Of a stretch of 61,685 nucleotides of DNA, positions 31,917 through 39,926 are shown piece by piece (the stretch's first letter is position 1; the number at the start of each line of letters is the position of its first letter). Position numbers and translations under genes: made by a program. Origin of the DNA: Hyphomicrobiales bacterium (lineage in GTDB: Bacteria > Pseudomonadota > Alphaproteobacteria > Rhizobiales > Rhizobiaceae); NCBI GenBank assembly GCA_900471515.1, contig UCFC01000048.1:1-61685 (forward strand), in the 5' to 3' direction. Under the pieces are notes generated by a model. That model was not told the origin of the DNA, made no database searches, and saw nothing but the letters and a program-made list of their open reading frames with translations.

Positions 31917-32881
31917 AGACCCCTGAAAAACCGCCCGACTCGCTCGCGCAGCGCAGTCTGCTGCACCGCACTATCAGCATAGTCGAAATGGCCGGCGTCC
32001 AGGATGAAGATTTCGTTAAATTTTGACTTCGGCAGAGCGTTCGCCACGGCGAACTGACAGGGCGGCGCCACTGCCGGATCGAAGCGTGCGACGGCCGCCA
32101 GCATCGGCACGCTGATGCGGGCCGCTGCCGTTGCGGCATCGAAAAGGCGCAGCTTTTCAAAGACATCGGGATGGGTCTTTGCGTATTCCTGCACCGAATG
32201 GGCGCTGCCGACGGTCGGCAATGTCAGCCAGCGCTTGCGGTCGCCGAAGGTCGGCACCGTCAGATGGCCGCGCCTGATCCTGCCGTCGAAGGCAATGGCG
32301 AGCGCGCCGATGCCGCCGCCGAAGCTGATGCCGCTGTAGCCGATATGGCCGTCGATGGCCGGATAGAGCGCAAGCAGGGCGGAAACCGCGACCCAGACAT
32401 CCTCGACGCAGCCGCCGATGACGTAACGGTCGGGATCGTCGATCTCGTGCAGCACGTGCCAGGGGGCGTCCGGCGAGATCGGCGGGTGGATGCTGCGCGA
32501 GGGCATGCCGCGCAGACAGGGAAAGAGGATGGCCGTCTCCTCCACCGGCAGGTCGAATTCCGGCTGGTCGCGGCCGCCGTAACCGTGGCCGACGACCAGG
32601 CCGCGCCGGACTTGCCCCTGGCGGGGCGTCAGCAGCCAGCCGCCGATGGCGACGCCGTCGGTGGAGGTGTAGGCGATATCGCGCACCTGCCAGTCCGTAT
32701 GGGCATCGCCGCTCGGGCTCAGGCGCGGCTCGGGCCGGACCGCGAGCGCCCGGCCATACCGTTTCTGCCAGAAGGCATCGAAGCCCGGCGGGGCTTGCGG
32801 CGGGCGGATCGCCTGCAGCCCGGCCAGCGTCATGCCGTAGGTTGGGTCGAAGTCGAAAGGATGGTCTGTCGGGATGCTCAT
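31913..32881 (-). CDS. AXE1-family acetyl(xylan) esterase/cephalosporin deacetylase-like
   Basis: A 322-residue serine esterase: YTSTDGVAIGGWLLTPRQG, VVGHGYGGRDQPEFD, FPCLRGMPSRS, nucleophile elbow GYSGISFGGGIGA, and the terminal DAGHFDYADS with His. This matches the acetyl xylan esterase / cephalosporin-C deacetylase family, which removes acetyl groups from oligosaccharides in the cytosol. ATG 32881 is used; the frame extends to 32941. It is first in a two-gene operon with the esterase. Confidence 0.82.
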   Translation of the reverse strand: MSIPTDHPFDFDPTYGMTLAGLQAIRPPQAPPGFDAFWQKRYGRALAVRPEPRLSPSGDAHTDWQVRDIAYTSTDGVAIGGWLLTPRQGQVRRGLVVGHGYGGRDQPEFDLPVEETAILFPCLRGMPSRSIHPPISPDAPWHVLHEIDDPDRYVIGGCVEDVWVAVSALLALYPAIDGHIGYSGISFGGGIGALAIAFDGRIRRGHLTVPTFGDRKRWLTLPTVGSAHSVQEYAKTHPDVFEKLRLFDAATAAARISVPMLAAVARFDPAVAPPCQFAVANALPKSKFNEIFILDAGHFDYADSAVQQTALRERVGRFFRGL

Positions 32882-33078
32882 GCGCTTCTGTTGCCGTGAA
32901 ACGGCGGCCGTCGCAAGGCCCGCGGCCGGTTCCCGCCACAATCAAACCGGCCGCTGCGGCCGAAATTGCGTGACAGCCCTGCCCGGCTGGTCTTAACTAT
33001 CAGGCGCCGCCGGAGCCGACTCGGGCGGCGGCATATCCTGGTCTGCGTTCGTTTCACCGGTCGGAGGGACCGTTTCAA

Positions 33079-33231
33079 ATGAAAATCCTTGTGATCGGCG
33101 CGGCCGGGACGAGCGGTCGCAGGCGCGGCCGCGCTCTTGCGCCCGGCTTCACAGCCGGGACATGCCTTGACGACATTATCCGCGTCCGCATCGAGGGCGC
33201 TTTGAACAACAGACTGCAGGAGCCTGCCTGA
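33079..33231 (+). pseudogene. Internally deleted dehydrogenase remnant, probably denD
   Basis: A 50-codon ORF with ribosome site GGAGGGAC. It begins with MKILVIGAAGTSGRR, the start of a Rossmann NAD(P) epimerase/dehydrogenase, and then runs directly into APGFTAG and LDDIIRVRIEG, which reads like the C-terminus of D-erythronate dehydrogenase (DenD), normally about 320 residues. About 270 internal codons appear to be missing while the frame stays open. In many genomes denD precedes otnK and otnC, and the stop here lies one base before the otnK ATG. Confidence 0.6.
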
Positions 33232-33232
33232 C

Positions 33233-34495
33233 ATGCTGCTTGGAGCCATTGCCGACGATTTCACCGGCGCCAGCGATCTTGCCAATACCCTTGCCCGCGG
33301 CGGCATGTCGACGATGCAGTTCGTCGGCCCCGGCCGCGGCAAGGTGAATTGCGAAGCCGGCGTCGTGGCGCTGAAGACGCGCTCGATTTCGGCCGAGGAC
33401 GCCGTGTGGCAATCGATGGACGCGGCGCGCTGGCTGCTCGACCAGGGCTGCGAGCAGATCTTCTTCAAATATTGCTCGACCTTCGATTCCACGCCCGAGG
33501 GCAATATCGGCCCCGTCGCCGAAGCGCTGCAGCGGCTGACGGGCGCCAACGTGACCGTGGTCTGTCCGGCCTTTCCGGCAACCGGCCGGCGGGTCTTCAT
33601 GGGCCACCTCTTCGTCAAGGACAAGCTGCTGAACGAATCCGGCATGGAGAACCATCCGCTGACGCCGATGACCGATCCGGATATCCGCCGCTGGCTGCGC
33701 CTGCAGACGCGCGGCGGCGTCGGCAGCATCACGCTCGATACGGTGCGCGAGGGCTCCGCCGCCATCCGCAGCCGGTTGCGCGACGAGCTGACCGACGGCA
33801 ACCGCCTCGTCGTCGTCGACGCCATCGAGGATGCCGATCTCCTGACCATCGGCGAAGCGGTCGTCGACCATGCGCTGGTGACGGGCGGATCGGGCCTGGC
33901 GCAGGGGCTGGCGCGCAATTTCGCCATGCGCGGCAAACTGTCGGACCTTCCGCCCGACGTGCCGGCCGTCGACGGCCCAGGCGTCATTCTCTGCGGCTCC
34001 TGCTCGCTCGCCTCGCAGAACCAGGTCGCCTGCCACCTGCAGAACCATCCCGGCCTTTCCATCGATCCGGCCGCCATCGTGCGCGGCTCCATGTCGGTGG
34101 AGCACGCCGCCCGCTGGGTGACCGCCAACGCGGCCGACAATCCGATCGTCTATTCCACCACCTCGCCCGATGTCGTCAGCTTCGTGCAGCAGCGTTTCGG
34201 CCGCGAGGAATCGGCAAGGATCCTCGAAGATTTCTTCGGCAGCCTTGCCAGGCGGCTTGCCGATTCCGGCACGCGCCAGATCGTCGTCGGCGGCGGCGAG
34301 ACCTCGGGCGCGGTCGTCGAGGCGCTCGGCCTCAAGCAGATGACGATCGGCGCGGAGATCGATCCCGGCGTGCCGGTTCTCGTCTCCGAGCGCGGCCGGC
34401 CGATGCGGCCGATCGGGCTGGCGCTGAAGAGCGGCAATTTCGGATCGCCCGACTTTTTCGCCAAGGCTCTCGACAGGATTGCCGGCCATGAATGA
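33233..34495 (+). CDS. otnK: 3-oxo-tetronate 4-kinase OtnK
   Basis: A 420-residue four-carbon acid sugar kinase: N-terminal DUF1537 domain (GAIADDFTGASDLANTLARGGM, KYCSTFDSTPEGNIGP) and a C-terminal nucleotide-binding domain (VVGGGETSGAVVEALGL, KSGNFGSPDFF). OtnK phosphorylates 3-oxo-tetronates made by oxidation of tetronates such as erythronate or threonate. It overlaps otnC by 8 bp; AGGAG lies inside the preceding remnant ORF. With the dehydrogenase remnant upstream disrupted, substrate oxidation must come from elsewhere or the pathway is impaired. Confidence 0.88.
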   Translation: MLLGAIADDFTGASDLANTLARGGMSTMQFVGPGRGKVNCEAGVVALKTRSISAEDAVWQSMDAARWLLDQGCEQIFFKYCSTFDSTPEGNIGPVAEALQRLTGANVTVVCPAFPATGRRVFMGHLFVKDKLLNESGMENHPLTPMTDPDIRRWLRLQTRGGVGSITLDTVREGSAAIRSRLRDELTDGNRLVVVDAIEDADLLTIGEAVVDHALVTGGSGLAQGLARNFAMRGKLSDLPPDVPAVDGPGVILCGSCSLASQNQVACHLQNHPGLSIDPAAIVRGSMSVEHAARWVTANAADNPIVYSTTSPDVVSFVQQRFGREESARILEDFFGSLARRLADSGTRQIVVGGGETSGAVVEALGLKQMTIGAEIDPGVPVLVSERGRPMRPIGLALKSGNFGSPDFFAKALDRIAGHE

Positions 34496-35123
34496 GACAG
34501 AATTGCGCCAAGCCATCGTCCGCTGGGGAAAATCGCTGTTCGAGCGGGGACTTACGGCCGGCTCTTCGGGCAATATCTCGGTGAAGACGGCGGACGGTTA
34601 TCTGGCGACGCCGACCAATTCCTGCCTGGGCTTTCTTGATGCCGAGCGCCTGTCGAAGCTCGACGGCGACGGCAGGCACGTTTCGGGCGATGCGCCGACC
34701 AAGGAACTGCCGCTGCATTTCTCCTTCTACGAAAAGCGGCCGCAGACGGGCGCCGTCGTGCATCTGCATTCCACCTATGCGACCGCCCTTTCCTGCCTTG
34801 CCGATACCGACCCAAGCGACGCCATTGCGCCGCTGACGCCCTATGTCGTCATGCGCGTCGGCAAGGTGCCGGTCGCGCCCTATACGCGGCCGGGCTCGGC
34901 GGACGTGAAGCCGCTGATTGCGCAAATCGCCGGCGAACACAGCGCCGTGCTTCTGGAAAACCACGGGCCGATCGTTTCGGCCGCCACGCTCGATTCGGCC
35001 GTCTTCGCCATCGAAGAGCTGGAAGAGGCGGCCAAGCTTTCGATCATCACCCGCGGCATGAAAGTGCGGCACCTGAACGGCGCGCAGATCGCCGATCTCG
35101 AAAAGCACTTCAAGCTGCGCTGA
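34488..35123 (+). CDS. otnC: 3-oxo-tetronate 4-phosphate decarboxylase OtnC (class II aldolase fold)
   Basis: A 211-residue class II aldolase/adducin protein: GLTAGSSGNISVKTADGYLATPTN (phosphate loop), acidic KELPLHFSFYEKRP, zinc ligands in HLHSTYATALS, and ENHGPIVS. OtnC decarboxylates 3-oxo-tetronate 4-phosphate to dihydroxyacetone phosphate. ATG 34488 lies within the otnK end (8-bp overlap). Confidence 0.88.
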   Translation: MNETELRQAIVRWGKSLFERGLTAGSSGNISVKTADGYLATPTNSCLGFLDAERLSKLDGDGRHVSGDAPTKELPLHFSFYEKRPQTGAVVHLHSTYATALSCLADTDPSDAIAPLTPYVVMRVGKVPVAPYTRPGSADVKPLIAQIAGEHSAVLLENHGPIVSAATLDSAVFAIEELEEAAKLSIITRGMKVRHLNGAQIADLEKHFKLR

Positions 35124-35161
35124 TTGCGGAGGCAGGGCCGCCGCGCACCTGCCGGAATGTC

Positions 35162-35971
35162 TCAGGCAAGCTCGATCAGCAGCGCCCGGTGATCGGAAAC
35201 CTCGGGCGCTTCCACCACTTCGAAACGCTCCACCGTAACCTGCGGCGTCACCAGCATGTAATCGGCAAAGCGGCCTTCCTTCGGATAGAGCGAGGTGCGG
35301 GTATCGGTAAAACCCCGGCCGGTGACGAGATCGTCGAGGCCGAGGCGGCCGAGCTTTTCAAAGGTTATGCTGTCGGGCAGCACGTTGAAATCGCCGCAGA
35401 CGACGAGGCGCTCGTCACCCGGCCAGAGGCGCTCGATCAGCTCGACCAGCGCGTCGGCCTGGGCGTGGCGGGCGGGAATATCGCCCTTGCCGGCGGGATC
35501 GCGCAGGCCGTGCAGCTGGGCGATGGTGAGCGAAAAGCCGCCGGCACAATCGAACAGGCGGATGCAATGGGCGTTGCGCGAGCGCGGATGCTCGCCCCAG
35601 CCGTCGGGCGAAAAACGACCGTGGATGAAATCCGCCGCCTGGCCGATCACCGGGTATGACCTGCGCACGAAGGTGGCGATGCCGAATTCGGTCGGACAGG
35701 CCCTCGCGCCGTGGTAGAGATCGCCGCGCGCAAACGGGCAGAAATAGCCGTCGTGATCCGGAAGGACGGCGGCGATCTCGTCATAGAGATGGGCGCGCTG
35801 CGGCAGCACGATGCCGCCGTCGCGATATTCCAGCCAGTGCGGCGCATCGGCAGCCGAGCGCACCACTTCCTGCAGGCAGAAGACGTCGGCATCGGCCGTT
35901 GCGAGATAATCGATCAGCGGCGCGTGGACGCTGCCGCCCCAGGCATTCAACGAAACGATACGCAGAGACAT
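35162..35971 (-). CDS. Endonuclease/exonuclease/phosphatase-family protein
   Basis: A 269-residue EEP-fold hydrolase: LRIVSLNAWGG (first motif), DVFCLQEVV with the metal-binding Glu, CGDFNVLPDS (Asp/Asn pair), and EVSDHRALLIEL with the terminal catalytic His. It has no signal peptide, so it is cytosolic. It may act on nucleic acids, inositol phosphates or sphingomyelin-type substrates; the sequence does not decide. It converges with otnC, 38 bp away. Confidence 0.82.
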   Translation of the reverse strand: MSLRIVSLNAWGGSVHAPLIDYLATADADVFCLQEVVRSAADAPHWLEYRDGGIVLPQRAHLYDEIAAVLPDHDGYFCPFARGDLYHGARACPTEFGIATFVRRSYPVIGQAADFIHGRFSPDGWGEHPRSRNAHCIRLFDCAGGFSLTIAQLHGLRDPAGKGDIPARHAQADALVELIERLWPGDERLVVCGDFNVLPDSITFEKLGRLGLDDLVTGRGFTDTRTSLYPKEGRFADYMLVTPQVTVERFEVVEAPEVSDHRALLIELA

Positions 35972-36029
35972 GCAGACTCCCTTTCGGGCGGGAGACTAGC
36001 AGATTCGCCTGCGGATGCCTCATGGAGCA

Positions 36030-36944
36030 TCAGCGATAGCCGGTATCGTCGGCCGGCCTGCCGGGTTCCTGCACCTCGGCGAGGTAGCGCCAGCAATCCG
36101 GCCGGGTGCCGTCGAGATCGGTGAAGCCGTAGGCCTCGGCCAGCCGGAAGCTGGAGAGCGACTGGCCGTTCCACCGGCCGCGGTCGGGATCGGCGGCGAG
36201 TGCGGCGACCGCCCGGCCGGTGAAACGCGGCGTTTCCGAGATGACGAAATGCGGCTGGACCTTTGCGCCCTCGCGCCAGTTCTTCTCCGTCACGCCGAAG
36301 ATTTCGAGCATCATTTCCGAGCGCATCCAGCCCGGCGACAGCGAGACGGCGGTGGCGCCGTGCGGCGCCAGATCCCTGGCATGCGCCCAGGCCATGCGGT
36401 TCGTGCCCGTCTTGACCAGATCGTAATAGGGGCAGAGCCGGTAATGGGTGGCGTTATAATCCGCCGTGCCGTCGGTCATCTCCACCAGCAGGCCGCCCGG
36501 CCGTTCGATCATCAGCGCCAGAGCGTAACGGGCGGTGATGAAATGGGTGTCGAGCGCAAGCCGCAGCATGCGCAGGCCCTTGTCGAGCGAATGTTCCCAG
36601 ACCGGCTTGTCCCATTCCGTCAGATGCTCGCCGCCCCAGATATCGTTGACGAGGATATCGAGCCTGCCCTCTTCGGCGCGGATGCGCTCAACCAGCGCCT
36701 CCACCTGTTCCGGCACCAGATGATCCACCTGCACGGCGATGCCGCGGCCGCCGGCCGCATTCACCAGTTCGGCGGTGTCCTCGATCGTTTCCGGCCGGCC
36801 ATATTCGGATTGCTGCGTGCGGGTGGTGCGGCCGGTCACATAGACGGTCGCACCCGCCGCGCCCAGTTCCACGGCGATGCCGCGCCCTGCCCCGCGCGTT
36901 GCGCCGGCAACGAGCGCCACCTTTCCCTTCAGGTCCACTGTCAC
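36030..36944 (-). CDS. SDR-family oxidoreductase (DHRS1-like)
   Basis: A 304-residue SDR: cofactor loop VAGATRGAGRGIA (13-25), TGRTTR for NADP selection, NDIWGG in place of NNAG, and the catalytic YYDLVK (Y-x-x-x-K present). It is divergent from a TetR regulator with a shared operator at 36998-37011, so the regulator most likely represses it. The substrate is unknown. Confidence 0.82.
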   Translation of the reverse strand: MTVDLKGKVALVAGATRGAGRGIAVELGAAGATVYVTGRTTRTQQSEYGRPETIEDTAELVNAAGGRGIAVQVDHLVPEQVEALVERIRAEEGRLDILVNDIWGGEHLTEWDKPVWEHSLDKGLRMLRLALDTHFITARYALALMIERPGGLLVEMTDGTADYNATHYRLCPYYDLVKTGTNRMAWAHARDLAPHGATAVSLSPGWMRSEMMLEIFGVTEKNWREGAKVQPHFVISETPRFTGRAVAALAADPDRGRWNGQSLSSFRLAEAYGFTDLDGTRPDCWRYLAEVQEPGRPADDTGYR

Positions 36945-36997
36945 TTCGCTGTCCTCCCCGCTAAAAACATCCGGCCGAACCGGCGAACTTGTATATA

Positions 36998-37011
36998 AAC
37001 GAATGTTCGTT
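36998..37011. promoter_or_regulatory. TetR operator between SDR and TetR genes
   Basis: AACGAATGTTCGTT, inverted hexamers AACGAA/TTCGTT with a 2-bp centre, 31 bp before the TetR start and 53 bp before the SDR start. Related AACGAACGTTCGTT-like sites are common for TetR regulators. Confidence 0.6.
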
Positions 37012-37042
37012 CATAAATACGGCGAAAGCAAGAGGAGATTTC

Positions 37043-37612
37043 ATGCCGCGCCCGCGCACGCTTTCCGACGAACAGCTGCTGTCGATGGTTCTCGACGTGA
37101 TCCAGTCCGAGGGGCCGGATGCGGCCACCTTTGCGGCGGTCGCCAGGGCGAGCGGCCTTTCGGGTTCGACGCTGGTGCAGCGCTTCGCCACGAAGGCCGG
37201 CATGCTGCGCGCCGCCCTGCTCCATGCCTGGGACCGGCTGGACGCACAGACGGCGCGGCTTGCCGCGACACTGCCGAAGACGGCGGACGGGGCGATTGCC
37301 CTGCTGAGCGGCCTTTCGCAGGACTATGGCGACAATCCCGCCTCCTATGCGGAAGGCCTGCTGCTGCTGCGCGAGGATTTCCGCGATCCGGTGCTGCGCG
37401 CCCGAGGTGCGGCCTGGGGTGCGGCGCTGACGGAGGCGCTGGCCGCGCGCTTCGAGGGGACGGCGCAGGCGCGGACCATTGCCCGGCTGATGCTTTCGCA
37501 ATGGCAGGGGTCGCTTCTGTGGTGGGGCTTTTCGTCCGAGGGCGCGGTTGCCGATTACGTGGAACGGGAGTTGCGGCTCTTTCTCGCCGCGCTTGAACCC
37601 CGGCCAAACTAG
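37043..37612 (+). CDS. TetR-family regulator
   Basis: A 189-residue TetR protein with helix-turn-helix DAATFAAVARASGLSGSTLVQRFATKAGML (about 25-54) and a C-terminal sensing domain. AGAGGAG lies upstream of ATG 37043; the frame starts earlier at 36989 inside the operator. It presumably controls the divergent SDR gene and itself. The ligand is unknown. Confidence 0.82.
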   Translation: MPRPRTLSDEQLLSMVLDVIQSEGPDAATFAAVARASGLSGSTLVQRFATKAGMLRAALLHAWDRLDAQTARLAATLPKTADGAIALLSGLSQDYGDNPASYAEGLLLLREDFRDPVLRARGAAWGAALTEALAARFEGTAQARTIARLMLSQWQGSLLWWGFSSEGAVADYVERELRLFLAALEPRPN

Positions 37613-37738
37613 GGCCTGCTGCGGGTTTCCGCCCGTTTGCGGCCGGGCCGGTCGGCCCGGCAACCTATACGTTCGTGTCCGGGACAGGTCTTGCGCATTC
37701 GTGATATAGCGGCAGAGGCTCCAACCAGGAACGGATGC

Positions 37739-39247
37739 ATGTCATCGCCAATGCTGGAAGATCCGCTGTTCCAGTTCGCCGTCCTCGTATTGTTCAGCGC
37801 GGCGGCACAATTCATCTTCAGGCGAAACCCGACCTTCCGGCTGATCGCCAACATCTTCTTCTTCGCGCTGCTGACCTCGCTGCTCGTCAAGCACAAGATC
37901 GCGCCCTATACGTCGGACATGGGCGAGGCCCAGGACCTGTTCCGGCGCGTCTTCGTCGGGATCGCCAAGGCCGTCTGGTGGATCGGCGGGGCGATGGTGC
38001 TGGCAAGCTCGGTGCGGCTCTTCCTGATCTTCGAGCGCATACCGCGCGAAGGGCGGCTGCTGCAGGACCTGCTCGTGGCGATCATCTATGTCGGCGCGGC
38101 GCTGTCGGTCGTGTCCTATGTCTTCGACGTCCCGGTCGGCACGCTGATCGCCACGTCGGGCGTCTTCGCCATCGTGCTCGGCCTTGCGCTGCAGAGCACG
38201 CTGAACGACGTGTTCTCGGGCATCGCGCTCAATCTCGGGCGGCATTACAGCGTCGGCGACTGGATCGTCCTCGACGACGGCGTGCAGGGCCGCGTGGTGG
38301 AGACGAACTGGCGCTCCACCCACCTTCTGAACGGCACCAACGACCTCGTCATCGTGCCGAACAGCGCGCTCGCCAAGGCGCGGTTGACGAACCTGACGAG
38401 CCCCGAGGAAGCGCACGGCGTCTCGCTGAAGATCCGGCTGGTGCCCTCGAACACGCCGGCGGCGATCGAGGAGACGATGCGTGCCGTGCTGCTCAGCAGC
38501 AACGCCATCCTGAAATCGCCCGCCCCCGTCGTCAGCGTTACCGGGCTCGACAGCAATGCCGTCGAGTTCGAGCTTTCGTTCCGCGTTTCCGGGCTCGGCG
38601 AGGCGACCGCCGCCCGCAACGAGATCTACGATCTCATCTATCGCCATGCCAAGGCGGCGGGACTGCAGCTGGCCTCGCCCGCCGGCTCGCCGGCCGCCCC
38701 CGTTGCCGATCCGGCGGAGGCGGCGGGCAAACATCCGAATTCCGCCTGGCGGCTGCTCAACGCCATCCCGCTCTTCTCGACGCTGACGGAAGACGAGAAG
38801 GAATCGCTGGCGGCCGACATGAAGCGGCTGAGCTTCCGCAAGGACGCGCTGATCGCGACGCAGGATACGTCGCTGACCTCGCTGATGATCGTGCGGCGCG
38901 GCGTGGCCGTGGTGGAGCGCAAGGAAGGCGGCGAGACGATCGAGCTCGCCAGGATCGCGCCCGGCGATCTCTTCGGCGAACGCGGCGTGCTGATGGGGGC
39001 GCTGGAGCCGGCCAATATCCGCGCGCTCACATCCGTCGTGGTCTACGAGATCGCCAAGGATCACCTGGCGGCGATCATGCAGGAGCGGCCGGCGCTGGCC
39101 GAAGAACTCGGCCTCTTGCTGTCGCGGCGGATCGAAGCCGAAAAACACCATTTCAGCGCCGGCGTGTCTGCCGAAGCCAGCCACCCGACGACGCTTTCGA
39201 CGCGCATCCGGCACCTGTTCCAGATCCCGCACAGCAGCTGGCAGTAA
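37739..39247 (+). CDS. MscS-type mechanosensitive channel with C-terminal cyclic-nucleotide domain
   Basis: A 502-residue membrane protein. About four N-terminal helices are followed by the MscS pore helix ATSGVFAIVLGLALQSTLNDVFSGIALN and beta domain HYSVGDWIVLDDGVQGRVVETNWRST (about 165-230). A linker rich in Ala/Pro leads to a cNMP-binding domain (about 340-480) with LFGERGVLMGALEPANIRALTSVVVYEI, the phosphate-binding cassette region. This combination is known in alphaproteobacterial channels gated or modulated by cyclic nucleotides. AGGA lies upstream of ATG 37739. Confidence 0.85.
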   Translation: MSSPMLEDPLFQFAVLVLFSAAAQFIFRRNPTFRLIANIFFFALLTSLLVKHKIAPYTSDMGEAQDLFRRVFVGIAKAVWWIGGAMVLASSVRLFLIFERIPREGRLLQDLLVAIIYVGAALSVVSYVFDVPVGTLIATSGVFAIVLGLALQSTLNDVFSGIALNLGRHYSVGDWIVLDDGVQGRVVETNWRSTHLLNGTNDLVIVPNSALAKARLTNLTSPEEAHGVSLKIRLVPSNTPAAIEETMRAVLLSSNAILKSPAPVVSVTGLDSNAVEFELSFRVSGLGEATAARNEIYDLIYRHAKAAGLQLASPAGSPAAPVADPAEAAGKHPNSAWRLLNAIPLFSTLTEDEKESLAADMKRLSFRKDALIATQDTSLTSLMIVRRGVAVVERKEGGETIELARIAPGDLFGERGVLMGALEPANIRALTSVVVYEIAKDHLAAIMQERPALAEELGLLLSRRIEAEKHHFSAGVSAEASHPTTLSTRIRHLFQIPHSSWQ

Positions 39248-39250
39248 CCG

Positions 39251-39736
39251 TCAGCCCGCCTTTTCCACCGGCTCCCCGGCATTGTCCCCGACAGTCAGCG
39301 GCCAGTCGACGACATAATCCTCGAAATCGTCGAGATCGACATCGTTTTCGCTGACGGTGCGGCCGCGGGCGGAAATGCCGGCAAGGTGGACGGTCTCGGG
39401 ATCGCCCGAGACGAGCGGATGCCACCAGTAGAGATCGCGGCCCTCATTGACGAGGCGATAACCGCAGGTCGGCGGCAGCCATTCGATCTCGGGCACGTTT
39501 TCCTTGGTCAGCTGCACGCAGTCGGGCACGAAATCCCAGCGGTTGGCATAGCTGGAACAGCGACAGCTTTCGCTGTCGAGCAGCTTGCAGCGGATCGAGG
39601 TGAAATAGACGTCGCCGGTATCCCATTCCTCGATCTTGTTGAGGCAACAGAGGCCGCAGCCGTCGCACAGGCTTTCCCATTCCTCGGCATTCATTTCGGC
39701 AAGCGTCTTGCGCTTCCAGAAGGGCAGATCGTTCAT
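39251..39736 (-). CDS. YcgN/UPF0260-family cysteine cluster protein
   Basis: A 161-residue protein of the YcgN family with CDGCGLCCLNKIEEWDTGDVYFTSIRCKLLD, several further Cys, and LPPTCGYRLVNEGRDLYWWHPLVSGD. The CxxCxxCC group suggests metal binding. No reaction is known. ATG 39736 begins MNDLPFWKRKTLAEM, the usual family start. It is divergent from the penicillin-binding protein and ends 3 bp from the channel gene. Confidence 0.85.
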   Translation of the reverse strand: MNDLPFWKRKTLAEMNAEEWESLCDGCGLCCLNKIEEWDTGDVYFTSIRCKLLDSESCRCSSYANRWDFVPDCVQLTKENVPEIEWLPPTCGYRLVNEGRDLYWWHPLVSGDPETVHLAGISARGRTVSENDVDLDDFEDYVVDWPLTVGDNAGEPVEKAG

Positions 39737-39926
39737 CGTTCGTTTCTTGCAACAGCCGCCCGCAAATTCGCGTGACGACCGTTCAACTCTCTTGTTCTCG
39801 TGCGCAAAATCAACCAATTATTCAACATGCTCCGGCTAACCGGAGAGTCAGGCGGCCCTTTCAGGCCCCGCTCCGGCGTCCGGGTTCAGAACGGCCGCCG
39901 AGCGCGATCAGGCGGGAATACAGGAC

